Assembly (NCBI RefSeq): GCF_002741075.1
Contig: NZ_CP016634.1
Span: 3,378,001 to 3,442,000 of the forward strand
From: Pseudomonas putida
Lineage (GTDB): Bacteria; Pseudomonadota; Gammaproteobacteria; Pseudomonadales; Pseudomonadaceae
Reading direction: 5' to 3'
Length of the DNA stretch: 64,000 nucleotides
Shown here: positions 25,901-33,676 of the stretch, one piece after another
How positions within the stretch are numbered: position 1 is the first letter of the stretch
Layout: each line of letters starts with the position of its first letter
Translations under genes and position numbers: made by a program
Notes under the pieces: model-generated
Database searches by the model: none
What the model saw: only the letters and a program-made list of their open reading frames with translations
Told to the model about the DNA's origin: nothing

Positions 25901-28900
25901 ATTGATGGTGACGGTGGTGGTGCTCTCGTCGCCGTCGGCATCGCGAATGGTGTAGACGAAGGTGTCGGTCGCACCGGCCCCGGCCACGCTGTTGGGGTTG
26001 GCGTGGTAGGTCGCGCTGCCGTCGGCATTGAGGACCAAGTAGCCATAGGTGCCCATGATCTGGTTGCCGACATCACCATGGACGGGGTTCGAGGTATCGC
26101 TGCCAGCCTTTACGCCGACGACAGCCTTGCCATCGGGTGCGCCATCGGCCCCGATCACATCGTTGTACAGCACGTTGCCGGTGACCACCCCGCCTTCGTG
26201 CACGACCGATTTTGAATCGGGATTGGCCTGGGGCAGGTCGTCGACGATGTTCACATCGATACTGCCACTGGCACTGCTGCCATCGCTGTCGGTCGCTACG
26301 ACCGTAAAGCTTTCGCTCACACTGTTGGCGCCATCAGCATTGGGATGCGCCTCGTTGTCGGTCAGGGTGTAGCTGTAGTTGACGACGCCGGTGGCCGGGT
26401 TGTAGCCGGTCACGGTCAGGGTATTGCCTAGCGGTGTGGTAATGGATTGCGGAAAACCTGCCACCACCCCGCCGTTGACCAGGGTGATACCACCCACGAC
26501 CAGCGTTTGCAGGCCATCTGCTGCCGTGACGGTAAAAGTCCCGCTTTGCGTCAATGCCGAGGCATCCGGGGCACTGCCATCGCCCAGGTGCTTCTCGTGG
26601 ACGGTGAGTTCACCCCCTTTTACATCCAGACCATCGAGGGTCACCGGATCGTTGAGGTTGGTGACATTGAGTACCAACGTCGCCGTGCTGCTGTCGCCGT
26701 CCGCATCGGTCAGCGTGTAGGTGAAGTGCTCAACGCCCGAGCCACCACCGTGCAGGTTGATGAAATCAGGGTCGTTGGTGTTCAACGTGTAGGTGTAGGA
26801 CCCGTCAGCCGCCAGCACCAACGTACCGTAGGTGCCGACGAACGTACCGGCGGTGATCGGGCCGGAAGGCACTCGGTCGGCGCCCTGCACATCGTTGGTC
26901 AGCACGTTGCCGGTCAGTGTGGTTTGCTGCTCGGTCGCGACCGTCGGGTTGCTGTCGTCCAGGGCTTTGGGCGCGTCGTCGACAATGTTCACGTCGATGC
27001 TGCCAATGGCACTGCTGCCATCGCTGTCGGTCGCTACGACCGTAAAGCTTTCGCTCACACTGTTGGCGCCATCAGCATTGGGATGCGCCTCGTTGTCGGT
27101 CAGGGTGTAGCTGTAGCTGACGACGCCAGTGGCCGGGTTGTAGCCGGTCACGGTCAGGGTATTGCCTAGCGGTGTGGTAATGGATTGCGGAAAACCTGCC
27201 ACCACCCCGCCGTTGACCAGGGTGATACCACCCACGACCAGCGTTTGCAGGCCATCTGCTGCCGTGACGGTAAAAGTCCCGCTTTGCGTCAATGCCGAGG
27301 CATCCGGGGCACTGCCATCGCCCAGGTGCTTCTCGTGGACGGTGAGTTCACCCCCTTTTACATCCAGACCATCGAGGGTCACCGGATCGTTGAGGTTGGT
27401 GACATTGAGTACCAACGTCGCCGTGCTGCTGTCGCCGTCCGCATCGGTCAGCGTGTAGGTGAAGTGCTCAACGCCCGAGCCACCACCGTGCAGGTTGATG
27501 AAATCAGGGTCGTTGGTGTTCAACGTGTAGGTGTAGGACCCGTCAGCCGCCAGCACCAACGTACCGTAGGTGCCGACGAACGTACCGGCGGTGATCGGGC
27601 CGGAAGGCACTCGGTCGGCGCCCTGCACATCGTTGGTCAGCACGTTGCCGGTCAGTGTGGTTTGCTGCTCGGTCGCGACCGTCGGGTTGCTGTCGTCCAG
27701 GGCTTTGGGCGCGTCGTCGACAATGTTCACGTCGATGCTGCCAATGGCACTGCTGCCATCGCTGTCGGTCGCTACGACCGTAAAGCTTTCGCTCACACTG
27801 TTGGCGCCATCAGCATTGGGATGCGCCTCGTTGTCGGTCAGGGTGTAGCTGTAGCTGACGACGCCAGTGGCCGGGTTGTAGCCGGTCACGGTCAGGGTAT
27901 TGCCTAGCGGTGTGGTAATGGATTGCGGAAAACCTGCCACCACCCCGCCGTTGACCAGGGTGATACCACCCACGACCAGCGTTTGCAGGCCATCTGCTGC
28001 CGTGACGGTAAAAGTCCCGCTTTGCGTCAATGCCGAGGCATCCGGGGCACTGCCATCGCCCAGGTGCTTCTCGTGGACGGTGAGTTCACCCCCTTTTACA
28101 TCCAGACCATCGAGGGTCACCGGATCGTTGAGGTTGGTGACATTGAGTACCAACGTCGCCGTGCTGCTGTCGCCGTCCGCATCGGTCAGCGTGTAGGTGA
28201 AGTGCTCAACGCCCGAGCCACCACCGTGCAGGTTGATGAAATCAGGGTCGTTGGTGTTCAACGTGTAGGTGTAGGACCCGTCAGCCGCCAGCACCAACGT
28301 ACCGTAGGTGCCGACGAACGTACCGGCGGTGATCGGGCCGGAAGGCACTCGGTCGGCGCCCTGCACATCGTTGGTCAGCACGTTGCCGGTCAGTGTGGTC
28401 TGCTGCTCGGTCGCGACCGTCGGGTTGCTGTCGTCCAGGGCCTGTGGCGCGTCATCGACGATGTGAGCATCGAGCATGCCACTGGCCACGCTCCCATTCG
28501 AATCGCTGACGTGCACTGCCAACTGCTCACCCAGCGCGTGGGTGCCCCCGGCGGTCACGAGGGTGTAGCTATAGCTGACCGTACCTGTGAGGGGGTCATA
28601 ACCGGTGATGGTCAGGACGTTGCCCAACGCCGTGGTCACGGACTGGCCAATCCCCGTTACCGCACCTCCCGTAACGACATTGATACCGCCGACATTGAGG
28701 TTGAATACCCCATCGGGCGCCGACACGGTAAAAGTGCCCCCCTGGGTCAACGCCCCTGGGTTGCTGGCCGAACCCTGAGGCAGGTTGGCCTCGTGCAAGG
28801 TCAGTTCGCCACCTGCGACGTCCAACCCCTGCAGGGTCACCGGATGATCGGGATCGTCAGGGCCATCGGGTCCGTCAGGGCCATCCGGACCATCGATCAC

Positions 28901-29431
28901 AGGCCGACGATCGTCATCGAAGCGAATATCACCGGCATCGGGAATCGTGAATTCAGGGATGCCATTGAACCCTGCGGTAGGGAAACCGATCACCGGGTCG
29001 ACGCGCCCGGCCACCTCGGTCAGCAACACGAAGCTATGACCACCGCCCACCGCCCCGGGCGCGCCAGTGCTGCTGGGGCCGGCCGCCGTGGCCTCGGCCT
29101 CCTGGCTCGGGTCGGCGCCTGCGGCAATCGCTTTTTGCAAGCGTTCGACATCACTCAGATCAGCTTCGCTGGGCGCTACCGACTCCGGGCCTTGCACATG
29201 CCCCGCCTGGTTGGCCAACAGCTCCGGCCGCAGTTCCAGGCTGCTGTCGCGCCCAAGGGTCAGCTCGGCACCATTATTCAAGTGCACGGCCACAGCCCCT
29301 GCGGCGCCGGTCTCGAGCTGTTCTCCGGCAAACAGCCGGTCCCCTTCGACCAGCACCCGACGGGTGCCGTCCTGACCGACCGCGAAGACTTGACCGACAA
29401 CCTTGCTGACCACACCGAGTGATTTAGCCAT
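22943..29431 (-). CDS. Large RTX adhesin with Lap-type retention module (LapG-cleavable candidate)
   Basis: 2162 residues. Order: an N-terminal retention module (1-~118; VVSKVVGQVFAVGQDGTRRV, then RLQKAIAAGADPSQ and TAAG at 115-118, as at the LapG protease site of LapA); a GPD-repeat linker (181-196); a T1SS-143-like region (~197-330); three near-identical ~246-residue repeats (~331-1058); ~2.5 repeats of a second type (~1062-1672); a PPC-like domain; nonapeptide RTX repeats (GGxGxDxLx, ~1914-2046); and a C-terminal secretion signal. By homology it would be exported by the divergent LapE/B/C-like proteins, held at the outer membrane by its N-terminus and released by LapG under LapD/c-di-GMP control (lapDG not in window). 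GGAGG lies 8 bases before the ATG. No vWFA or LapA-size repeat region is seen. Confidence 0.92.
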   Translation of the reverse strand: MAKSLGVVSKVVGQVFAVGQDGTRRVLVEGDRLFAGEQLETGAAGAVAVHLNNGAELTLGRDSSLELRPELLANQAGHVQGPESVAPSEADLSDVERLQKAIAAGADPSQEAEATAAGPSSTGAPGAVGGGHSFVLLTEVAGRVDPVIGFPTAGFNGIPEFTIPDAGDIRFDDDRRPVIDGPDGPDGPDGPDDPDHPVTLQGLDVAGGELTLHEANLPQGSASNPGALTQGGTFTVSAPDGVFNLNVGGINVVTGGAVTGIGQSVTTALGNVLTITGYDPLTGTVSYSYTLVTAGGTHALGEQLAVHVSDSNGSVASGMLDAHIVDDAPQALDDSNPTVATEQQTTLTGNVLTNDVQGADRVPSGPITAGTFVGTYGTLVLAADGSYTYTLNTNDPDFINLHGGGSGVEHFTYTLTDADGDSSTATLVLNVTNLNDPVTLDGLDVKGGELTVHEKHLGDGSAPDASALTQSGTFTVTAADGLQTLVVGGITLVNGGVVAGFPQSITTPLGNTLTVTGYNPATGVVSYSYTLTDNEAHPNADGANSVSESFTVVATDSDGSSAIGSIDVNIVDDAPKALDDSNPTVATEQQTTLTGNVLTNDVQGADRVPSGPITAGTFVGTYGTLVLAADGSYTYTLNTNDPDFINLHGGGSGVEHFTYTLTDADGDSSTATLVLNVTNLNDPVTLDGLDVKGGELTVHEKHLGDGSAPDASALTQSGTFTVTAADGLQTLVVGGITLVNGGVVAGFPQSITTPLGNTLTVTGYNPATGVVSYSYTLTDNEAHPNADGANSVSESFTVVATDSDGSSAIGSIDVNIVDDAPKALDDSNPTVATEQQTTLTGNVLTNDVQGADRVPSGPITAGTFVGTYGTLVLAADGSYTYTLNTNDPDFINLHGGGSGVEHFTYTLTDADGDSSTATLVLNVTNLNDPVTLDGLDVKGGELTVHEKHLGDGSAPDASALTQSGTFTVTAADGLQTLVVGGITLVNGGVVAGFPQSITTPLGNTLTVTGYNPATGVVNYSYTLTDNEAHPNADGANSVSESFTVVATDSDGSSASGSIDVNIVDDLPQANPDSKSVVHEGGVVTGNVLYNDVIGADGAPDGKAVVGVKAGSDTSNPVHGDVGNQIMGTYGYLVLNADGSATYHANPNSVAGAGATDTFVYTIRDADGDESTTTVTINVLDSGLSVSGADRDVTVYEKALDLNQDGKDLAAGNVTGSDPTSTGETGTGSLVGAVQGGVGALTYTLVGNAVGQYGQIHLNGDGTYTYTLTSAPKTPGGANDGPNTLTETFTYQAKDQLGNTITSQIVINIVDDVPKANADSATVQVGGMASGDVLYNDVLGADKVTNGNVVVGVRAGNDTSTSAHGDVGTQVMGNYGYLVINADGFATYHANPSSVVSNGATDTFVYTIRDADGDESTTTVTLNVQGNPLSVSGPDCDVTVYEKALDLNQDGKDLAPGNVTGSDPTSTGETASGTLAGAVQGGVGALTYSLLGNAAGQYGQLHLNGDGTYTYTLTSAPKTPGGGNDGPNITTETFTYQAKDQQGNTITSQIVINIVDDVPKAIADSKSIVHEGGVVTGNVLYNDDLGADKAANGNAVVGVRVGSDTSTAAHGDVGTQVMGNYGYLILNADGSASYHANPNSVGSEGATDIFVYTIRDADGDESTTTVSIKVQDSQPWICEPQATNAPPVAGADHIITNIAGAGITVPAEALLANDSDPDHDKLSVSSTYFDTQFSANGAGFGVGSDTPVIEFNGIGSNLPNRVRDLARSEFRGTSDSMAAALIVSGFLASPNGNFANAQDVLTVTLKKGETLNLHHDLSASQVAMEWKDEGGSYQAIDNDKGFTASHDGTYSIHMINVSSGNGSHGTANYLLTMSIDYSDAAQDVYNGTYTVSDGHGASATGNVDITYQGGSVLTGTADNDTLVAGAGNDTLHGAAGNDVLVGGSGDDKLYGGEGNDLLIGGPGNDLLDGGAGIDTASYASATGAVTVNLNLTGAQDTGGAGIDTLNGIENLIGSDYNDILIGDGGNNVLIGGLGNDRLTGGGGNDTFVWQKGDVGHDTVSDFTPGSDRLDLSQLLQGEQATSASLDDYLHFKVTGTGTNVVSTIEVSSVAGAAPTQTIELAGVDLAQHYGVTAGAGGVIASGQDTATIINGMLNDHSLKVDTV
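23295..23692 (-). repeat. RTX nonapeptide repeats of the adhesin
   Basis: Two blocks of glycine- and aspartate-rich nonapeptides (for example GAGNDTLHG, GSGDDKLYG, GGPGNDLLDG; later GGNNVLIGG, GLGNDRLTG) flank a spacer. They form calcium-loaded beta-rolls that fold after type I secretion. The second block ends in the GGNDTFVW motif before the C-terminal signal. Confidence 0.92.
24415..26250 (-). repeat. Second-type adhesin repeats, ~733-bp period
   Basis: Units begin at the VDD[LV]PKA-type junctions near 26250, 25520 and 24785 (period about 732-735 bases, ~245 residues); the last unit is partial. Each full unit contains GNVLYNDxxGAD, FVYTIRDADGDESTTTV and YEKALDLNQDGKDL. Copies differ at many bases, so they are older or less homogenised than the neighbouring array. 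Confidence 0.85.
26258..28441 (-). repeat. Three near-identical 738-bp tandem repeats in the adhesin
   Basis: The same sequence recurs with an exact 738-base offset (for instance GCACTGCTGCCATCGCTGTC at 26271, 27009 and 27747). Copies differ at only a few bases, mostly at the array edges. Each codes for a 246-residue unit with ALDDSNPTVATEQQTTLTGN, FTYTLTDADGDSST and HEKHLGDGSAPDASALTQSG motifs. Such identity indicates recent duplication or gene conversion. Confidence 0.95.
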
Positions 29432-29615
29432 GAACCAACGCCTCCATTGCCGAGTGATTCCTGCAACGCAAGGCGCTTGGAGGAAGGTGGAGATCGCCGC
29501 GTTGACCCCAGCGATGCGTCGAAAACCGTGTCAGGCCCCGGTTTCTCGGGAGATCAAGGCCTTTGGATGACAGTCGACGATGAATCCTGCAAAACGCGAT
29601 GGCAAAATGACAGAT

Positions 29616-29629
29616 GTCAATAAAATGTC
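29616..29629 (+). promoter_or_regulatory. FleQ-box-like site
   Basis: GTCAATAAAATGTC agrees with the Pseudomonas FleQ consensus GTCANTAAATTGAC at all but two positions. FleQ is the c-di-GMP-responsive regulator of lapA and exopolysaccharide genes in P. putida and P. aeruginosa. The site lies 185 bases upstream of the adhesin ATG and 313 bases upstream of the tolC-like ATG. Confidence 0.5.
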
Positions 29630-29730
29630 GCCAAATAACGTCCTGCCTCCCTCCCCTCGTTACATCCCTGCCCTCTGCTGCAAGAAAAACGGGAACTTTT
29701 ATCAGAGGCCCGAAAAACAAAGCGCGAGTG

Positions 29731-29847
29731 CTTAGTTAACGGACGACCTGAGTAGAACAATGTCCGGTATTTCTTAGAGCGCATAAGTTTTTTTTCGCAT
29801 AAGTCTTATGAGGAAATCTTCTTAGATCGCCTGATAAATGTTCTTAG
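29731..29847 (+). repeat. Spaced TTCTTAG/CTTAG copies
   Basis: TTCTTAG occurs at 29771, 29819 and 29841, and CTTAG also at 29731. The 22-base step between the last two places them two helical turns apart on one face. They may be regulator half-sites or chance in AT-rich DNA. Confidence 0.35.
29798..29810. promoter_or_regulatory. CATAAG-T-CTTATG palindrome
   Basis: Perfect 13-base inverted repeat in the adhesin/tolC control region; an extra direct CATAAG stands 16 bases upstream (29782-29787), separated by a T-rich tract. Possible operator; binder unknown. Confidence 0.35.
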
Positions 29848-29941
29848 CTCTGTTGTTACAAACCTGAAACGGTTTGACTCTTATATTTCGTCATTTTTTT
29901 GGCGATTGCAGGACTTTTTCGAGACCAGGGAGATGTACCCC

Positions 29942-31315
29942 ATGCGCGTTCTAACCCCCATCACCAGTGCAATTCTGTTGGCCATGGCGTGCGCCAACTC
30001 TCAGGCGATGTCGATCACCGAGGCGGTCCAGAACGCGGTGGACCAACATCCCGAAATCAGCGCCAGCCGAAACAGCCGTTTGTCGGCTGACGAGGATGTG
30101 AAGTTCGCGCGCGGAGGCTACTACCCCAGTGTCGACCTCATCGCAGGCTATGGCCGCCAACGCTCCGACAATACCAACACCCGTGGTTTCAACCCCGATG
30201 GTTCGCGCAACCACAACAAGGAAACCCTCAGCTATACCCAGTCGGAACTGCGTCTGCGGCAGATGCTCTTCGACGGCTTCAATACCGCCAACGAGGTAGG
30301 CCGTACCGAGGCAGTGGCCAATTCCCGTGCCTACTTCACCCAGGCCACGGCCGAAACCGTGGCCTTGCGCGCGATCGAGGTGTACCTGGAGGTGCTCAAG
30401 CGTCGCGAACTGGTGACCCTGGCCAAGAACAACCTGCAAGCCCACCTGCGGGTCAATGACCAGATCGGGCTGCGCAGCGAACGCGGCGTAGGCAGCAATG
30501 CCGACCTGGACCAGTCTCACGCCCGTCGGGCCCTGGCCGAGAACAACCTGGATACCGCCGAGGTCGACCTGGCCGACGCCGAGGCCAACTTCTACAGCGT
30601 GGTCGGGCGAATGCCCGATGAGCTGGAAACACCGGTGACCATCAAGGGCGAGGTGCCCACCTCCCTGGAACTGGCCCGCCAGGGCATGCTGGAGAACAAC
30701 CCCTACCTCAAGTCGGCCCAAGCCGACGTGAATGCCGCCGAGCAACAGTACGAAGTGGCCAAGTCGCCCTTCTACCCACGCCTCGATGCCGTGCTGGCCA
30801 CCGGTGCCAACAACAACATCGCCGGCCAGCGCGGCCATGACAACAACGACTGGCAGGCCGGCGTCGAGCTCAACTACAACCTGTTCCGCGGCGGCAGTGA
30901 CAAGGCGCGTCTACAGTCGGATGCGCACAAGATCAACCAGGCCATGGACATCCGCAACAATGCCCTGCGCGAACTCAACGAAAACCTGAGCCTGGCCTGG
31001 AACGCCATGAACAACGCACGCAAGCAAACCCCGACCGCCCGCGAATACGCCGAGACCACCCAACGGGTACGCGCCGCCTACCAAGACCAGTTTGGCCTCG
31101 GCCAGCGCACCCTGCTCGACCTGCTCGACAGCGAAAACGAGCTGTACAACGCCAACCGCCGCTACACCGAAGTGCGCTACACCGAGGAGTTCTCCATGTA
31201 TCGCGTGCTGGCGAACATGGGCGAGCTGCTGAGCAAGCAACGCATTTCGCTGCCGCCGGAGGCCATTGCCAAGACTGAAGTACGCAACGAGGCCCGGTTG
31301 CCTGACATGCGGTAG
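29942..31315 (+). CDS. TolC-family outer-membrane channel, LapE-like
   Basis: 457 residues. Signal peptide (MRVLTPITSAILLAMACANSQA), then the two TolC repeats of outer-membrane efflux proteins: MSITEAVQNAVDQHPEISAS, YYPSVDLIAGYGRQRSDN and, in the second half, PFYPRLDAVLATGANNN and LLDLLDSENELYNANRRY. It should form the outer-membrane exit duct for the adhesin; in Lap systems the retention module plugs this channel. The ATG at 29942 follows GGGAG by 9 bases; an ATG at 29933 abuts that RBS and is unlikely. Operon with the transporter (66-base gap) and adaptor genes. Confidence 0.9.
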   Translation: MRVLTPITSAILLAMACANSQAMSITEAVQNAVDQHPEISASRNSRLSADEDVKFARGGYYPSVDLIAGYGRQRSDNTNTRGFNPDGSRNHNKETLSYTQSELRLRQMLFDGFNTANEVGRTEAVANSRAYFTQATAETVALRAIEVYLEVLKRRELVTLAKNNLQAHLRVNDQIGLRSERGVGSNADLDQSHARRALAENNLDTAEVDLADAEANFYSVVGRMPDELETPVTIKGEVPTSLELARQGMLENNPYLKSAQADVNAAEQQYEVAKSPFYPRLDAVLATGANNNIAGQRGHDNNDWQAGVELNYNLFRGGSDKARLQSDAHKINQAMDIRNNALRELNENLSLAWNAMNNARKQTPTAREYAETTQRVRAAYQDQFGLGQRTLLDLLDSENELYNANRRYTEVRYTEEFSMYRVLANMGELLSKQRISLPPEAIAKTEVRNEARLPDMR

Positions 31316-31381
31316 TTTCGACGCACTGCTGGCTGTTGTTCCGGAGAGGATTGGCTTCCACCGCGGCAGGAGTAGACCCTC

Positions 31382-33526
31382 GTGACCAGTATGCAAAGCG
31401 CGCAACCGCGCCTGGATGTTGATGATCCTTTGCTCGATGGCCTGCTGATCCTGTGCAAGCTGCACGGCTGCCCTGCCAGCCGCGCAGGCCTGTGCAGTGG
31501 CCTGCCCCTAGCGGAGCAGCGCCTCCCCCTCGAGCTGTTGCCCCGTGCCGCTGCACGTGCCGGCCTGCAGGCACGGGTACTGCAACGGGACCTGGGCGCC
31601 ATTTCGCCGCTCAATCTGCCAGTGCTGCTGCTGCTCAACGATGGCCGCAGTGCCGTGCTGCAACGCTGGGGCGACGATGGTCGGGCGCTGATCCTGCCGT
31701 GCGAAGCCGAAGGTGGCGAGCAATGGATCGAACGCGAATCACTGGAGCAGGCCTACGCCGGCCAGGCACTGTTCGCCCGCCCCCGCCACACCCTGGAGAA
31801 CCTGCGCACCCCCCTCATCCCACGGGTCGACGCCTGGTTTCGCGACACCCTCAAGCATTCGCGCTGGCTGTATGGCGATGCCCTCCTGGCCAGCCTGCTG
31901 ATCAACCTGTTGGGGCTGATGGTGCCCCTGTTCGTCATGCAGACCTACGACCGGGTGGTGCCCAACCAGGCGCTTTCGACCCTCTGGGTGCTGGTCGTCG
32001 GCCTGTTCATCGGCACGGCCTTCGAGCTGGTGCTGCGCATGGTTCGCGCCCATCTGCTGGACCAGGCCGGCAAGAAGACCGACCTGATCCTCTCTGCCAC
32101 CCTCTTCGAACGCATCACCGGCATGGCCATGAAAGCCCGGCCCGCCACCATTGGCGGTTTCGCCCAGAGCATCCATGACTTCCAGGGCCTGCGCGAATTC
32201 CTCACCGCTGTCACGCTCACCAGTATCATCGACCTGCCATTCGTGGTGCTGATGCTGCTGGTGATCGGCTTGCTCGGCGGCTGGTTGGTGCTGATCCCGC
32301 TGATCGCCTTCCCGGTGGCCGTGGCGTTTGCCCTGTTCATCCAGGTGCGCCTGCGTGACACGGTGCAGAAGAGCCTGAGCCTGGGTTCGGTGCGCCAGGC
32401 CCTGCTGATCGAGACCCTCGGCGGGCTGGAGACGCTCAAGGCCTGCGGCGCCGAGAGCGAGCGCCAGTACCAATGGGAGCACACCAACGGCGCCATCGCC
32501 CGCCTCGATGCCCATGCCCGCAACCTCTCGTCCCTGGCCAGCAACGGCACGCTGTTCATCCAGCAGTTCTGCGGCATGGCCACCATCGTTGCCGGCGTCT
32601 ACAGCATCATCGCCGGCAACCTCAGTGTCGGCGCCCTGGTGGCCAGCTACATGCTCGGCAGCCGGGTGTTGGCGCCACTCGGGCAGATTGCCGGCCTGAT
32701 CACCCGCTACCAGCAGGCCCAGCTGACCATGCGCAGCACCGACGCCCTGATGGCCCTGCCCCAGGAGCGCCAACCCGAGCACCAAGCCCTGGAACACACC
32801 ACACTGCAAGGTGGGCTTGCCCTCAATCATGTGAGCTTCCGCTACCCCGGCCAGACCGCCCTTGCCCTGCAGGATGTTCAGCTGAGCATCAAGCCCGGCG
32901 AGCGCATCGGCATCATCGGGCGCAGTGGCTCGGGCAAGAGCACCCTCGCCCGACTGCTGATGGGCTTTCATCATCCGGACGAAGGCCAGGTGCTGCTGGA
33001 CAACCTCGACCTGCGCCAGCTGGACATCGCTGACCTGCGCGGCCAGATGGGCTATGTCGCCCATGACCTGCCGTTATTGGCCGGCAGCCTGCGCGACAAC
33101 CTCACCCTGGGGGCTCGCCATGTCAGCGACGCGCGCATGCTTGAGGTGGCCGAGCTCACCGGCGTCAGCGAACTGGCCCGCCTACACCCGCAAGGCTTCG
33201 ACCGCCCGGTGGGTGAGCGCGGCCAGTTGCTGTCCGGTGGCCAACGCCAGTGCGTGTTGCTGGCACGGGCACTGTTGCTGGAGCCGCCGATCCTGATCCT
33301 CGACGAACCCACCAGCCACATGGACAACAGCAGCGAGGAACAGCTGCGCCAGCGCCTGCTGGCCTGGGTCCCCGGCAAGACCGTGCTGTTGGTTACCCAC
33401 CGCACCTCCCTGCTGAGCCTGGTGGACCGGTTGATGGTGCTGGACAACGGCAAGATCGTCGCCGACGGGCCGAAGGACGCGGTCATCGATGCCCTGCGTA
33501 AAGGCCGCATCGGCGCGGCCTTGTAG
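31382..33526 (+). CDS. Type I secretion ABC transporter, LapB-like
   Basis: 714 residues. A C39-like N-terminal domain (~10-130) lacks the catalytic Cys/His (LLILCKLHGCPAS; NDGRSAVLQ), as in HlyB/LapB proteins that bind but do not cut their substrate. The six-helix membrane domain (~150-440; DALLASLLINLLGLMVPLFV) is followed by the nucleotide-binding domain: Walker A GRSGSGKST, Q loop, signature LSGGQRQ, Walker B ILILDEP, switch His in LLVTHRTS. It energises one-step export of the RTX adhesin. GTG at 31382 follows AGGAG by 9 bases; an ATG three codons later is less well placed. Confidence 0.92.
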   Translation: MTSMQSAQPRLDVDDPLLDGLLILCKLHGCPASRAGLCSGLPLAEQRLPLELLPRAAARAGLQARVLQRDLGAISPLNLPVLLLLNDGRSAVLQRWGDDGRALILPCEAEGGEQWIERESLEQAYAGQALFARPRHTLENLRTPLIPRVDAWFRDTLKHSRWLYGDALLASLLINLLGLMVPLFVMQTYDRVVPNQALSTLWVLVVGLFIGTAFELVLRMVRAHLLDQAGKKTDLILSATLFERITGMAMKARPATIGGFAQSIHDFQGLREFLTAVTLTSIIDLPFVVLMLLVIGLLGGWLVLIPLIAFPVAVAFALFIQVRLRDTVQKSLSLGSVRQALLIETLGGLETLKACGAESERQYQWEHTNGAIARLDAHARNLSSLASNGTLFIQQFCGMATIVAGVYSIIAGNLSVGALVASYMLGSRVLAPLGQIAGLITRYQQAQLTMRSTDALMALPQERQPEHQALEHTTLQGGLALNHVSFRYPGQTALALQDVQLSIKPGERIGIIGRSGSGKSTLARLLMGFHHPDEGQVLLDNLDLRQLDIADLRGQMGYVAHDLPLLAGSLRDNLTLGARHVSDARMLEVAELTGVSELARLHPQGFDRPVGERGQLLSGGQRQCVLLARALLLEPPILILDEPTSHMDNSSEEQLRQRLLAWVPGKTVLLVTHRTSLLSLVDRLMVLDNGKIVADGPKDAVIDALRKGRIGAAL

Positions 33527-33552
33527 CAAGCGCACAAAACCTGAGGGAGCGA

Positions 33553-33611
33553 CTGTTTCGCGCTGTGGTGCCTTCTTCGCGGGTAAACCCGCTGCAAGCA
33601 CCGCGAAACAG
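33553..33611. repeat. REP-like element between lapB-like and lapC-like genes
   Basis: The core TTCTTCGCGGGTAAACCCGC (33574-33593 region) matches the P. putida REP consensus. It is enclosed by long complementary arms, CTGTTTCGCG (33553) and CGCGAAACAG (33602-33611). It lies inside the predicted secretion operon and could lower expression or stability of the downstream adaptor mRNA. Confidence 0.75.
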
Positions 33612-33676
33612 ATGAGAGCGGCCCACAGGGTACGGCCAAATCCGTGAGTATCGTGTGGGTCAAAGAGAGGTAGGTC

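Larger units (their letters stand above)
29432..29941. other. Divergent control region between the adhesin and its secretion genes
   Basis: 510 bases without a gene, clearly more AT-rich than the surroundings between about 29,700 and 29,920. It contains a FleQ-box-like site (29616-29629), an overlapping TGACA-GA-TGTCA inverted repeat (29608-29619), four CTTAG copies, a CATAAG-T-CTTATG palindrome, an 8-T run, and an AAACC-N6-GGTTT inverted repeat (about 29861-29876). Promoters for both directions must lie here, but I cannot place a confident -35/-10 pair. Confidence 0.7.

Noticed and set aside
26424..28196. Plus-strand frames repeated every 738 bases in the adhesin region as a small gene family
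   Set aside because: They are antisense images of the adhesin repeats and have no ribosome-binding sites.
29117..29128. AIAAG at adhesin residues 101-105 as the LapG site
   Set aside because: In the Lap family this upstream A-x-A-G segment belongs to the conserved helix before the cut; TAAG at 115-118 is the better match.
29900..29912. Sigma-54 promoter before the tolC-like gene (TGGCGATTGCAG)
   Set aside because: The spacing between the GG and GC elements is too short for a -24/-12 promoter.
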